Below, piece after piece: positions 16,421-24,987 of a DNA stretch of 37,951 bases (position 1 is the first letter of the stretch; every line of letters starts with the position of its first letter). Origin of the DNA: a virus; IMG/VR virus record IMGVR_UViG_3300036770_002692, positions 1-37,951 of that record, one strand, 5' to 3'. The translations under genes and the position numbers were made by a program. The notes beneath the pieces were generated by a model that saw nothing but the letters and a program-made list of their open reading frames with translations, searched no databases and was not told where the DNA came from.

Positions 16421-17640
16421 CAGGCTTGTACGAGTAGTTTGATTGCGCCGACCGGAATCAGTTTGCCGTCGTAACGACTGAATCCGTAGAAACCGACGGA
16501 GAAATTGTCGAGGAACAATTCATCGGTGCGCACGAATACCGGGTTCAGCACTTCGCGGATGACGTAGTAAGACCAGTCGCCAAAGGCGATTGTCTTCTTG
16601 CCGGTCGCAATGCTTTCCATGCTTTGATTGATGACGTAGGGATAACCCCAGATGGTTGCGGGTTCGCCCTCGCGCATCGAAGGCACCCAGAGCGGCGTGG
16701 AATCAGAGCTGCCCAGGGTCAGCTTCTTGATAGCGGCCAGGGTGCTATCGTTCATCATCAGGGCAACGTTCGGCCCCGTCCGGTAGGCAGGGTCAACGCT
16801 GTGAATCAAGTCCAGGATTTCCGTTGCCGTGATCGCCGTGGCGCTCGCCGTGGTTTTGCCCGTTGGCGCACCGCCTGAAGTTGCCAGGATGCCCGTAGGC
16901 TTCGAGGAACCGTCGCCAGTGGTGAAGTGCGCGTTAATCGCGCGGCCCAGGCGGGTTGCCAGCATCACGTTCAACTCGGATACCGCGTTGACGGCCTCAT
17001 CCTGCAACCATTCGCGCGAAACGACGATTTTGGAGCGATAGGTATAGCTGTTGAGCTGGATGCGGCTGATAGAAAAGTCCTGCGTGGTCGTTGCGCTTGC
17101 CTCCGCCGTGAGCAGTGCCGCCGTCGAAGTGTCGTCAACGTAGGGTTGATTCCACAGCCCACCGCCTGCCGTGCGCACGATGCGGGAGGCCTGGTACATA
17201 CCGCCGTATGCCTTTAGCGTCTGAATGAACTCCGGAGAAAGTTCGGTGGGCACGACGTAGCCGCCGTAGATGATGCCCGTGGTCTCCGTGGTGATGGTAC
17301 TGGTGCCCCGCTTTTCGCCGCCGGTCAGTACCGCGTAGGTCGTCGGGTCAATGTGCTTGTCCCCGCGGCGAACGTAGTGTTCGAACGCCTGGCGGTAGCT
17401 TAGCATCGGCGTTGGCTCCTCGACGGAAAGAATGCCGCTGTTGCCGGAATCCATGCCGGAAATCACGGAGCGGGCTTCGATTGCCTTGGTCAGGTTTTCC
17501 TGGTCGGTGTGCATACGAAGGAAAGTCGCGTTTTCCTCTGCGTTAAGGTCGCGGCCTTCAGCTTTTGCACGATTCACCAGGTCTTGCATTTGCGTGCGAA
17601 TATTCATGTATTCGCCGCGCAATTCAGAAACGGTTCTCAT
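16420..17640 (-). CDS. HK97-family major capsid protein
   Basis: About 406 residues from the ATG at 17638-17640 (MRTVSELRGEYMNIRTQMQD). The longer open frame upstream would overlap the protease gene and is basic and low-complexity. Residues 1 to about 70 form a charged coiled coil, the delta domain removed by the protease. The rest matches the HK97 fold: ETTGIIYGGYVVPTELSPEF, a strand-rich P domain, WLQDEAVNAVSELN, AINAHFTTGDGSSKPTGI (spine-helix end), and a C-terminal GFYGFSRYDGKLI. The arrangement portal, protease, capsid confirms it. Confidence 0.95.
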   Translation of the reverse strand: MRTVSELRGEYMNIRTQMQDLVNRAKAEGRDLNAEENATFLRMHTDQENLTKAIEARSVISGMDSGNSGILSVEEPTPMLSYRQAFEHYVRRGDKHIDPTTYAVLTGGEKRGTSTITTETTGIIYGGYVVPTELSPEFIQTLKAYGGMYQASRIVRTAGGGLWNQPYVDDTSTAALLTAEASATTTQDFSISRIQLNSYTYRSKIVVSREWLQDEAVNAVSELNVMLATRLGRAINAHFTTGDGSSKPTGILATSGGAPTGKTTASATAITATEILDLIHSVDPAYRTGPNVALMMNDSTLAAIKKLTLGSSDSTPLWVPSMREGEPATIWGYPYVINQSMESIATGKKTIAFGDWSYYVIREVLNPVFVRTDELFLDNFSVGFYGFSRYDGKLIPVGAIKLLVQA

Positions 17641-17651
17641 GTTAGAAATTT

Positions 17652-18515
17652 TTAGATTAATAATGCCTCTGCCGCGTCGCGTAGAGGTGTATCTTGATTT
17701 TGTTTGTTGTTGTCGTTCTTCCATGCCTCCATGGATCGCAGCGCCACCGTGGTATCCGTGTATGCCGGAAAGGTTACCGGGGAGACGTCGAAGAGGCGCT
17801 TAACCTTCATAATTTTGCGCTTCGGCTTCATGCCCGCCCTTTCCTCCCAGTCTTCCTGGTCAATCGTGAATCCAAAAGATGACTGGGTAATATCGCCCCG
17901 GCGCAAGAGTTCGCGCAGATCGCGCCCAGCGGTCGTGTCCGGTATGTCGAACTCATAGCGAAGGCCTTTTTGGTCAATGCTAAGGCGAAGCGTGCCGGAG
18001 GCAGTGCGTGCCAATAGCATGTTTTGATCGTGATTGAAAAGCGCCCGCACGTCGCTCATATCCGCGCCGTCGAAGGCACCGGGCATTATTTCTTCTTCGA
18101 AATAATCCATAATAACGGTTGAAGAATTGAATAAAGCGGCATATCCTACCGCCTTGCCTTCCTCTTCAGTCATTGCGGCGTGATACGTCCGCGCCTCTTT
18201 TTTGTTTTCCATTTCTTCTACTTTTTGCCTGGCCCAGGATAGCATCGCATCACCACCCCAGGCGTCATACATTACACTTCCACATATTTCGCTGCCGTCG
18301 TTGTCAAAATATTTGCCCTGATCGTACACTTTTGCCCGGCTAAGGAAACTATAAGCCCTTACGGTGCGGTCGTGGCTTATCGTTTCTCGCGCTGCCAGGA
18401 TTCGCGCGGTCTCCCAGCCTACAGGCGTGCCGCATTGGCTGTCATGTTCTTCGCGGTGCGCACGCGCGCGGCGTGCGTTGTTCGTGGCCGCCTCCGGGTA
18501 ATCATTGTAAGGCAT
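17652..18515 (-). CDS. HK97-family prohead protease with N-terminal extension
   Basis: About 287 residues from the ATG at 18513-18515 (MPYNDYPEAATNNARRARAH), which limits the overlap with the portal gene to 14 bases. Residues of about 120-260 are the protease: GYAALFN, MPGAFDG, catalytic His162 in FNHDQN, and the Ser pair at 212-213 in ITQSSFGF, followed by VSPVTFPAY. It would cut the capsid delta domain during maturation. The first 100 residues (GTPVGWETARILAARE, then YDAWGG) are an extra domain that other Bacteroidota phage proteases also carry; its function is not clear from sequence. Confidence 0.88.
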   Translation of the reverse strand: MPYNDYPEAATNNARRARAHREEHDSQCGTPVGWETARILAARETISHDRTVRAYSFLSRAKVYDQGKYFDNDGSEICGSVMYDAWGGDAMLSWARQKVEEMENKKEARTYHAAMTEEEGKAVGYAALFNSSTVIMDYFEEEIMPGAFDGADMSDVRALFNHDQNMLLARTASGTLRLSIDQKGLRYEFDIPDTTAGRDLRELLRRGDITQSSFGFTIDQEDWEERAGMKPKRKIMKVKRLFDVSPVTFPAYTDTTVALRSMEAWKNDNNKQNQDTPLRDAAEALLI

Positions 18516-19830
18516 TGGCGCTTGGTGTTGGTTCTTCGAACATATCAAGCTGCCCGCCTGCCGGGGCAGGTGCGGAGGGGTTGGTCATGTTCATGGGAAT
18601 ATAGTAATCTTGCCCAGTGCCGTCCGCTATCGGGTTGTAGCCTTCCTTTTTGCGCACTTCGTCCCGGTTAAGGATACCCCATTTCATCATACTTTCAACC
18701 CACTTAGAGCGGCTATCCAGGTCGCTCATTGCCAGGTCATCAATATCGAAAACGACTTGATAGGCTACCTGCTCATCTACCGGGAATAGCTTAGTGTTCA
18801 ATTCGGCTTCGATGCGCTTGCACCATGGCCTGATGGTGTGCTGCCGGAAAAGTAGCGAGAGGTGTTCAATATTGGAAAAGGTTGCCCGGTCGAGGTCTTC
18901 TAAAAGGAATTGAGGCACGCCGAAAATACGGGCAATATCGCTGATCGTTAGTTTTTTCGTATCCGCCGCCCCGGCCTGCTGCGGGCTAAGGCCAATGGCC
19001 TGGTATTCCATACCCTCCTCGACGATAGCTACCTTGCCGCTATTCGTGCTGCCGCCATAAGTGCCCGTCCAGGAATCACGGAGGCGTTTGATCGCGTCTG
19101 CAGTCAGGCGACCAGGGTGGCGAAGAACGCCGGAGATCGTTGCGCCTTCGCTGAAAAACTTGTTCAGGTATTGCTGATTGGCCAGGGCGAGGCCAAAGTT
19201 ATCGGCGAGCATCCGCATGACCTGCAGCCCGGTAACGCCGTTCCAGGATAGACCGTTGATGTGTACCATGTTGCCCGCGCGGATTTCCCGGACGCTTGCC
19301 TGCATACCGTTCGTTGCATCCGGCATCTTTTCCGTATATTCGTAATAAATTACGCCGTTGCGCTCCTTGACCACAACGCGGTCAGGTGCCAGGATGGTAT
19401 AGTTTTTCGGATAGCCCGTAACGCGCTCCCGGTTAATTTCAACGTAGCCATTGCCGAAAAGTAAGGCATGGCTGACGATCGTCTGAAAGAAATTGTACTT
19501 GGTGTAATTAATAGAAGGCTGAAAGGCCATTTGCCGCTGCACCGGGTGCCGCATGGCGATTGACCTGGAGCCGTCCGCGCGCATTTCCATGACGTTGACT
19601 GGCAGCGAGGCAATGGAATCGCTGATAATATTGACCGCGCGCCATACTGTTGAAAGGGAAAGAACGCTATCGGCGCTGATCGGCTGTTTTGTGTTGTTTG
19701 GGTATTGGAAAATACGGGAAAGGAGTAGCTCATCAACGGCGTTGCCTTGCAACATACGTTTTTCAGGCGTTTCTACCGCCTTTGCCGTTTGAAATCCAAA
19801 AGCCCGCGATATGCCATCAAAAAAACCCAT
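18502..19830 (-). CDS. Portal protein, HK97 type
   Basis: About 442 residues from the ATG at 19828-19830 (MGFFDGISRAFGFQ). The open frame extends further upstream but that part is hydrophobic non-coding shadow and includes a region just after a terminator. Typical portal features: STVWRAVNIISDSIASLPVN, GNGYVEINRERVTGYP, then GLSWNGVTGLQVMRMLADN, and a C-terminal DLAMSDLDSRSKWVESMMKW. Twelve copies form the DNA channel at one capsid vertex. Confidence 0.93.
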   Translation of the reverse strand: MGFFDGISRAFGFQTAKAVETPEKRMLQGNAVDELLLSRIFQYPNNTKQPISADSVLSLSTVWRAVNIISDSIASLPVNVMEMRADGSRSIAMRHPVQRQMAFQPSINYTKYNFFQTIVSHALLFGNGYVEINRERVTGYPKNYTILAPDRVVVKERNGVIYYEYTEKMPDATNGMQASVREIRAGNMVHINGLSWNGVTGLQVMRMLADNFGLALANQQYLNKFFSEGATISGVLRHPGRLTADAIKRLRDSWTGTYGGSTNSGKVAIVEEGMEYQAIGLSPQQAGAADTKKLTISDIARIFGVPQFLLEDLDRATFSNIEHLSLLFRQHTIRPWCKRIEAELNTKLFPVDEQVAYQVVFDIDDLAMSDLDSRSKWVESMMKWGILNRDEVRKKEGYNPIADGTGQDYYIPMNMTNPSAPAPAGGQLDMFEEPTPSANALQ

Positions 19831-19876
19831 TTGCACACTTTGAGTACAAAATTCAGGGTATTTTGATACAAAAAGC

Positions 19877-19891
19877 GTTAATAAGGTTAAC
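19877..19891. other. Short dyad in portal leader
   Basis: GTTAA and TTAAC are separated by five bases (19877-19891), just after the terminator and about 47 bases before the portal ATG. It could be an operator or chance; I found no good promoter beside it. Confidence 0.25.
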
Positions 19892-19926
19892 ACAAAAACA
19901 AAAAAGCCGGACAAATTGCCCGGCTT
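19892..19926 (-). terminator. Intrinsic terminator upstream of the portal gene
   Basis: On the minus strand AAGCCGG (19926-19920) and CCGGCTT (19910-19904) pair around a 9-base loop, followed by a T-rich run down to about 19892. It lies inside the late gene order, between a small gene and the portal gene. Confidence 0.75.
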
Positions 19927-19957
19927 CCCAATCCAATAAACCTTAAACTATTAGAAC

Positions 19958-20197
19958 CTAATTACCGTCGTTCTTTTCCCCCCGCGACGCGCACCTGGCA
20001 GCCCTGAAGGATTCGTAGCTGGTGTATCTTTCAGGAATGCCGTAAAACGCCCGCTCTGTCTCAATAGTCTCCCACGCTTGGCGGTGATTCATCGCGGAGG
20101 CTTGGACAAGTTGCCAAAAGCGCTCTTCGTACCCTTCCGGGTTAAGAGTGTTAATAACATCAATAGGTACAGTTATTGCAGTCGGCATCATAGGCAC
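19958..20197 (-). CDS. Small protein between large terminase and portal, unknown
   Basis: A 79-residue protein with a helix (NPEGYEERFWQLVQASAM) and the motif MNHRQAWETIETERAFYGIP, then RYTSYESFRAAR. Small proteins with this RxAWExxE...YGxPxRYxSYxSF pattern occur near terminase and portal in Bacteroidota phages. No enzymatic residues seen. A terminator follows its stop codon, so expression can be separated from that of the portal gene. Confidence 0.7.
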   Translation of the reverse strand: MPMMPTAITVPIDVINTLNPEGYEERFWQLVQASAMNHRQAWETIETERAFYGIPERYTSYESFRAARCASRGEKNDGN

Positions 20198-20212
20198 AAA
20201 AATAGGCTAATT

Positions 20213-21895
20213 TCACAACATAAACAAGTCCCTATCAGCGTACACGCTCTCGCCGTTCTTAGCAAGCCACGAAAGGTAGCCCGCAAAGCACATAGCCATT
20301 ACGACAAGCCCGTCTATCTTTTCACGGCTTTTGTCTTTATCAAACTTACAAAGCCCGTTCCAGTACTTCATGGCCACGTTGCCGGCCATCCACCGGAGAA
20401 CTTCGTCGCCACCATGATTTAGCCTTTTAAGACTTATTAGTTCCTCTATCATTCTGATAGGTTCATTAAAATTTCTAATAGTTTGTGTAAAAGGCGTAAT
20501 GCGTGCGCCTTGATCTGATAGTTCGGTTGCCAGCTTCGTTGATTGCCATGGGTCGTAGTAAATTGCCTCAATATCATACAATGTCGCCGCCTGGCTGACC
20601 GCCTCGCCGATGCGGCGCTGATCGGTGATGTTGCCCTCCGTGTACTCCAGGATTCCAGCGCGGTGCCAGTCCATGTAGGGCACGCGGTCTTTCCTGACCC
20701 TCGCTTCCACGTTGTCTTCCGGTATCCAGTAGCGACAAAGGAAAACAAAGTCGCCCTGGTCATCGTCCGGGGGGAACAGCAGCCCAAAGGCGGTGAGGTC
20801 GCGGTTTGAGCTAAGGTCAAAGGCGGCGAAGGCTCGCCGGCCTTTAAATGCACCGATTTCGATGTATTTAGCGCACTCCATCCATACATGGTCAGGAATC
20901 CACGTCTTTGACTGCCGCACCCAAATATTTAAGTTCTTCGTCTTGAAATTTACCTCGCTGCTTTGCCCCTCGTTCAGCGCCCGCTGCATTGCAATGTCCA
21001 TGGCCTCGTGCGTGGGCGTGGTGCCCAGGGACGGGTTAGCCTTGATGCGGGCAGCGGGGTCTTTCCAGTCGTCCGCGTCGTCCAGGGTGAAGATCACGCC
21101 CAGGGTGCTATCGTCCTGGGCTTTGCCCTCTACGATGTCCGTTACAACCTTGCGATATTGATAGCAAGCGCCGTTGATGTTGAACCCGGCGGTGGTGATA
21201 ATAAATAGCAGCGGCTGTGCCCGGTTTACCATGCCGGATTCCAGGTTGCGTAGGACGCTGTCGTCAGTGCTTTCATGAAATTCATCTATTATCGCGCAAT
21301 TTGGACGGAGACCATCTAAGGTCTTTGAATCGGAGGCAATGGGGATAAACTTAGAATTGTATTCCCGCGAAAATATCTTGCTATTGTTAAAACTATCGTG
21401 TAGTTCCACCATCTTATCAAAAAAAGGGCTGTCCAGCTTCAGAAAGCGCACCATCGCCGCCGCGCTGCCCCAGCATATCTTAGCCTGCTCCAGCTTGTTC
21501 GCAGCCGTGTAAACTTCCGCGCCGTATTCCCCGTCAAAGAAAGTCATGACAAGGCCAATAGCGGCGGCGAGTTCCGTTTTCCCGTTTTTCTTTGCTACTT
21601 CGATATACGCCTTGCGGATTACCCGCTTCCTGGTAGCCGTGTAGCGCCAGCCGAATATCTGGGCAATTATCCACGCCTGCCACGGCAGCAAGGCAAAGGG
21701 CTTGCCGCCATAGTCGCCGGAGGTGTGGCGCAAAAGCGAAAAAAGGCTGAACACGCGCTCAACCTCTATTTCGTCGAAGTACCTATCCTCTAAGTCATGC
21801 CAGGCTGCCTGCCGTTCCACCGCGCGGCGCGCTAAGTGCCCGGAGGGCTGTGCGCCGGATAGCACGGCGGCGGGGTATTCCTCCCAGGGCTTCAC
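20213..21895 (-). CDS. Terminase large subunit, GTG start
   Basis: 560 residues from the GTG at 21893-21895, which overlaps the TGA of the small-subunit gene as GTGA. The open frame further upstream is a Pro/Arg-rich shadow. ATPase domain: Walker A-like EVAKKNGKTE at about 99-108 and Walker B AIIDEFHE at about 201-208. Nuclease domain: Asp360 (AAFDLSSNRD), Asp448 (IYYDPW) and Asp528 (KIDGLV) fit the three metal-binding acidic residues of the RNase H fold. This is the Terminase_1 type of HK97-like phages. It packages DNA into the prohead. Confidence 0.93.
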   Translation of the reverse strand: MKPWEEYPAAVLSGAQPSGHLARRAVERQAAWHDLEDRYFDEIEVERVFSLFSLLRHTSGDYGGKPFALLPWQAWIIAQIFGWRYTATRKRVIRKAYIEVAKKNGKTELAAAIGLVMTFFDGEYGAEVYTAANKLEQAKICWGSAAAMVRFLKLDSPFFDKMVELHDSFNNSKIFSREYNSKFIPIASDSKTLDGLRPNCAIIDEFHESTDDSVLRNLESGMVNRAQPLLFIITTAGFNINGACYQYRKVVTDIVEGKAQDDSTLGVIFTLDDADDWKDPAARIKANPSLGTTPTHEAMDIAMQRALNEGQSSEVNFKTKNLNIWVRQSKTWIPDHVWMECAKYIEIGAFKGRRAFAAFDLSSNRDLTAFGLLFPPDDDQGDFVFLCRYWIPEDNVEARVRKDRVPYMDWHRAGILEYTEGNITDQRRIGEAVSQAATLYDIEAIYYDPWQSTKLATELSDQGARITPFTQTIRNFNEPIRMIEELISLKRLNHGGDEVLRWMAGNVAMKYWNGLCKFDKDKSREKIDGLVVMAMCFAGYLSWLAKNGESVYADRDLFML

Positions 21896-22155
21896 CTGGG
21901 GCGCATCAGGTTGGCGAGGGGGTCGGCGGCTTGTTCGCCCGTGTTCAAGTCTTGCTTTTGCGGCTTGGGTATCACGTAGTCGGCCAGGCGTATCCATAGG
22001 TTTATCTTGTCTTTGTCATCCAGCTTGTCAAATGATTCGGCAACATCCGGGAAGGTGCCTTCCAGGAACTTTTTAATTGTCTCGCGCAAGTCCCGGCTCA
22101 TCTTGTTCTGTGCGCCCTTGGGGCGGCCTGGGCCGGGGTTGATACTTTTTTCCAT
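21892..22155 (-). CDS. Probable terminase small subunit
   Basis: An 87-residue protein that opens with the DNA-contact-like segment GRPKGAQNKMSRDLRETI and continues with a helix (DKLDDKDKINLWIRLADYVI). This layout, a GRPKG basic arm followed by LxxxDKxxLxxxLxxYVxP, is common in genes just before the large terminase of Bacteroidota phages. Assignment as the DNA-recognition subunit rests on position and this pattern. Confidence 0.7.
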   Translation of the reverse strand: MEKSINPGPGRPKGAQNKMSRDLRETIKKFLEGTFPDVAESFDKLDDKDKINLWIRLADYVIPKPQKQDLNTGEQAADPLANLMRPR

Positions 22156-22333
22156 AATTATTTATTTTTTCACAATTCGCTGTTTTCAAAATTTGCCGTG
22201 TGTGTGAGATTAGTTAAAGGCTGGGATTATTCTACATAACCCTTTGATAATCAATACCCCCCCCGTAACAATACTTTTACGCATTTTTGCAAATTTGCAC
22301 ATTTTACACAAAAAGTTTTTTTCACAATCCCAG
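22156..22333 (-). promoter_or_regulatory. Terminase leader with repeats and G8 tract
   Basis: The 166-base gap before the terminase genes contains an inverted repeat, CTGGGATT (22221-22228) with AATCCCAG (22326-22333, inside the end of the upstream gene), a perfect palindrome TGCAAATTTGCA (22288-22299), and a run of eight C on the plus strand (22257-22264), that is G8 in the transcript. No good TTG-N19-TAnnTTTG promoter was seen. Probable regulatory leader; the mechanism is unclear. Confidence 0.35.
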
Positions 22334-23359
22334 CAACGCCCCTCGCGCCGGGTTCACCACGCTAAGCAGGTAGTTTGCCTCCACCTCCGCCACGCTCGCC
22401 CGGTGCAGCGCGTCCCGGTCAACCTTGCCCGCTGCCACGTCCTTGAACACGGCTGCAAGGTCATGGGCATAGTGCTTGCCTACGGCTGCATCAGCTTTGC
22501 CATAACACGCAATGCAAGCCTTATTGAACTCCGGCATGTAGCGCGGTGCAATGAAGGCAGCGCCTGCCCAAGTACATTCTAACCAAGATATATTAGACTT
22601 CGCCTGATTAAATGGTACGTTTTCCAGGCACACAAAACCAAAGTCGAACGGCTCGCCGGCCAGGTCGTCCAGGTAATTGAGAATGCCTGCTTTCCAGTCC
22701 TTCAATAATACCTTTGTAAGTTTGCCTCCGTATCGTTCGTACAACATCCACGGCTCATGTCCATAGAATACAAAGTCAAGTCCGTCGTAATCTTTGAAGG
22801 CGTCTTTTAATAACAGCAGATCGCCCATGTGAGTTATGCTTCCTCTCCATAACGCTTTGTAATTGCCGTCAAGTTCCGAAACTTGCGCACGCCTCGCCCA
22901 AAGCTCATCCGGCAGCGCGTTCGGTATTACATGCACCTTCGCCGCATCCACGCGAAGCCATTGCACCAGGGCGGCTTTCAGCGTCGGCGTGGTAACGCTC
23001 ACCACGTCCGCAGCCTCCAGGCTAAGGCGTAGCACGTCCTGCACTTGCTTAGGGCGGAAGAAGTGCGCGGCGGGGTTGGAGGGCGGCACGGCGCCGGAAA
23101 TTACCAGGTCGTCCATGTCAAGCCATACCTTTACTTTCATCTTCTTTGCCATTGCAATGTATTGCAGGATGACCGGATCCATGGGCTGATGCAGGACAAT
23201 CCAATCCATTTTGTGCAGTGTGGATAGGCTGACTATTGGCTCTTCATGCACGGTAACGCCTGGCAGCTTTGCGAACGGCCAAAGGCGGTAGAACGCCTGG
23301 GCGTTGTCACTATCGCCGTTGAACCATTTACTTTTTCCAACTCCAATTTGTACGTTCAT
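22322..23359 (-). CDS. Glycosyltransferase, GT-B fold (GT4-like)
   Basis: A 345-residue protein with the two-domain GT-B layout. N-terminal part: an FYRLWPFAKL segment, WIVLHQPMDP, and WLDMDDLV. C-terminal domain begins near HVIPNALPDELW, a hallmark of GT4 retaining enzymes, and continues with a nucleotide-sugar-binding Rossmann core (ALWRGSITHMGDLLLL) and FDFGFVCLENVPFNQAKSNI in place of the usual donor-binding E-x7-E region. It probably adds a sugar to a surface glycan. It is the last gene of a cluster of sugar-modifying genes. Confidence 0.75.
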   Translation of the reverse strand: MNVQIGVGKSKWFNGDSDNAQAFYRLWPFAKLPGVTVHEEPIVSLSTLHKMDWIVLHQPMDPVILQYIAMAKKMKVKVWLDMDDLVISGAVPPSNPAAHFFRPKQVQDVLRLSLEAADVVSVTTPTLKAALVQWLRVDAAKVHVIPNALPDELWARRAQVSELDGNYKALWRGSITHMGDLLLLKDAFKDYDGLDFVFYGHEPWMLYERYGGKLTKVLLKDWKAGILNYLDDLAGEPFDFGFVCLENVPFNQAKSNISWLECTWAGAAFIAPRYMPEFNKACIACYGKADAAVGKHYAHDLAAVFKDVAAGKVDRDALHRASVAEVEANYLLSVVNPARGALLGL

Positions 23360-23757
23360 ATTTTATGACTGTTGATTAATTGAATCACCCGCTCCCGCTC
23401 CCCCGCGCCCGGCAGCCGCTCCCCTTCTTCGCCGTAAGCGCTAAGCGCTAAGCCATGCCGCTCCAGTGCGCTTTTGACATTGTGGCACGAAGCGCAAAGC
23501 GTCATCAGGTTCAGCGGATGCAGCACCGCGCCGCCCGCGCCGATAGCTACAATATGGTCTATTGCGCCAATGCGGTAGCGCGTGCAGTCCGTGAGCAATC
23601 CGCGCGCTTCGCAGGCGGCGCAAAGCGGGTTGCCGGTCAGGTGGACGCGGCGCATCTTGCGCCATGCGGGGGAATGATAAAAAGCCTGGTCGCTGCTGGG
23701 CTTGCGCTCAGGCGGGTCAGGCAGGTAGCCGGGGCGTTCGGTATCTATACGCGGCAT
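23356..23757 (-). CDS. HNH endonuclease
   Basis: A 133-residue protein with a zinc-supported HNH fold: FYHSPAWRKMRRVHL before Cys46 and Cys49 (PLCAACEARG), the catalytic IDHIV at 66-70, then NLMTLCASCHNVKS with Cys88, Cys91 and His92. HNH proteins close to terminase genes often assist DNA packaging or cos cleavage; here the gene is separated from the terminases by one glycosyltransferase gene. A homing-type or free-standing nuclease is the alternative. Coupled by ATGA to the next gene. Confidence 0.85.
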   Translation of the reverse strand: MPRIDTERPGYLPDPPERKPSSDQAFYHSPAWRKMRRVHLTGNPLCAACEARGLLTDCTRYRIGAIDHIVAIGAGGAVLHPLNLMTLCASCHNVKSALERHGLALSAYGEEGERLPGAGERERVIQLINSHKI

Positions 23758-24425
23758 TTCTCAATGATAATTAAGCCGTGCTTCATAATATTTTCAATAT
23801 CTAATGTGTCGCTGTTGTTATCACCAATTATGCGTACAGATTTTATATCGAATGTATCTAATTTTTTGAGTTCGGCAAAAGGCGTATTGAAAACATGTGT
23901 ACGCTTATTAATGCTGATTAAGTAATCGCGGAAGGTAACAAGTGTATTTGCAATGTCATTCATAACTGCTTGCCCAAATAATTCAGAGCCTTTTGGATAA
24001 TTGCAGGTATGCACGTCTTCAATCACATAATAACCGCCAGGCTTGACCTTATGCCAAAGCGCTGCAAGGGTAATTGCGTGGTGGTTCATGCAATGACCAC
24101 CATCATCAATAATAATATCCATCAGCGGCAGAGATTGCCATTGATCGGTAAAAAAGCTATCAATATCGTTTTGATCGCATTTAAGTTGCAAAATGCGTAA
24201 GTGATCTATGTCAATAGGCTTTCGATCAGCCCCGTAAATCATGGCATCAGGAAAATATTCAGCCCAGGCATTGTGGCTATTGCCGTTTTCAATACCTATC
24301 TCCAGCAGGTTTTCTACCTTAATGTCTTCGAAAATCTGCTCGTATATCGGTGCATAATTGTGCGCTGCATTGTGTTTGTTGCCCTTATCGGTGCCCCATT
24401 TGTTGAATACGTTATTTAGGGTCAT
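23745..24425 (-). CDS. Class I SAM-dependent methyltransferase, sugar-type
   Basis: A 226-residue protein. Residues 39-52 (NLLEIGIENGNSHN) form the SAM-binding motif I, Asp67 in IYGADRKP the second ribose-binding strand, and IIIDDGGHCMNHH at about 104-116 a metal/acceptor-binding motif, followed by VKPGGYYVIEDVH. This combination matches the TylF / macrocin and sugar O-methyltransferase type rather than DNA methyltransferases. Neighbours are glycosyltransferases and an acyltransferase, so methyl capping of a surface sugar is likely. Noticeably more AT-rich than its neighbours. Confidence 0.7.
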   Translation of the reverse strand: MTLNNVFNKWGTDKGNKHNAAHNYAPIYEQIFEDIKVENLLEIGIENGNSHNAWAEYFPDAMIYGADRKPIDIDHLRILQLKCDQNDIDSFFTDQWQSLPLMDIIIDDGGHCMNHHAITLAALWHKVKPGGYYVIEDVHTCNYPKGSELFGQAVMNDIANTLVTFRDYLISINKRTHVFNTPFAELKKLDTFDIKSVRIIGDNNSDTLDIENIMKHGLIIIEKCRV

Positions 24426-24987
24426 AGCTTAAAAATTTTAAGGTTAAATCGTGAAGATCTTTTTCACTCAATCCCGACCGCTCAAGGCCTACCTTGTTGA
24501 TGCCGATCTGCTTTGCCGGCACGCCTGCCCACATGGTGCCCGGAAGTACTTGCGCGTGTTTGGTAATCACCGCGCCCATGCCCAGCATGGAATAAGCTCC
24601 TATGCGTTGATATTGATGCACGGAGCAATTCAGGGAAAGGTTAGCGCCCTGACCTATGTGGCAGTAGCCGGAAAGCGCCGCGCCGACGCTAAGCACAACG
24701 CAGGGCTCCAGGATGCAATCATGGCCGACATGAGCATTGGCCATTAGCATACACCCGGAGCCTATTACCGTGGTGCGCTTTTCGCCAGCATCTACCGTAA
24801 CAAGTTTTTCGAGGCGTGCGCCGATACCGATAGTAACGCCTGCATTTTTACCCAGAAAGCCGTTAATTTGCGGCGGGGCGCCGATGACGCAAAGCGGGCC
24901 GATATAAGCCATTTGCATCACCGTAACGCCTGGGTAAATAATAGCGCTTGGGTGAACGTATGCGGTATGGTGTATCGGGTTATCCAT
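24412..24987 (-). CDS. LpxA-like left-handed beta-helix acyltransferase
   Basis: A 191-residue protein made of hexapeptide repeats ([LIV]-G-x4): AYVHPSAIIYPGVTV, AYIGPLCVIG, a central NAHVGHDCILEPCVVLSVGA, and GAVITKHAQVLPGTMWAGVPAK. The order of motifs and the post-helix segment KQIGINKVGLERSGLSEKDL resemble LpxA (UDP-N-acetylglucosamine O-acyltransferase) and related sugar acyltransferases. NAHVGHDC contains the catalytic-type His. LpxA proper has about 260 residues, so this is a short version lacking much of the C-terminal helical domain. It probably acylates a nucleotide sugar or lipopolysaccharide precursor. Confidence 0.75.
   Translation of the reverse strand: MDNPIHHTAYVHPSAIIYPGVTVMQMAYIGPLCVIGAPPQINGFLGKNAGVTIGIGARLEKLVTVDAGEKRTTVIGSGCMLMANAHVGHDCILEPCVVLSVGAALSGYCHIGQGANLSLNCSVHQYQRIGAYSMLGMGAVITKHAQVLPGTMWAGVPAKQIGINKVGLERSGLSEKDLHDLTLKFLSYDPK

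Noticed and set aside
19831-19860. Portal promoter with GAATTTTG as -7 element
   Set aside because: The first two bases do not match TA, and no TTG lies 19-21 bases upstream.
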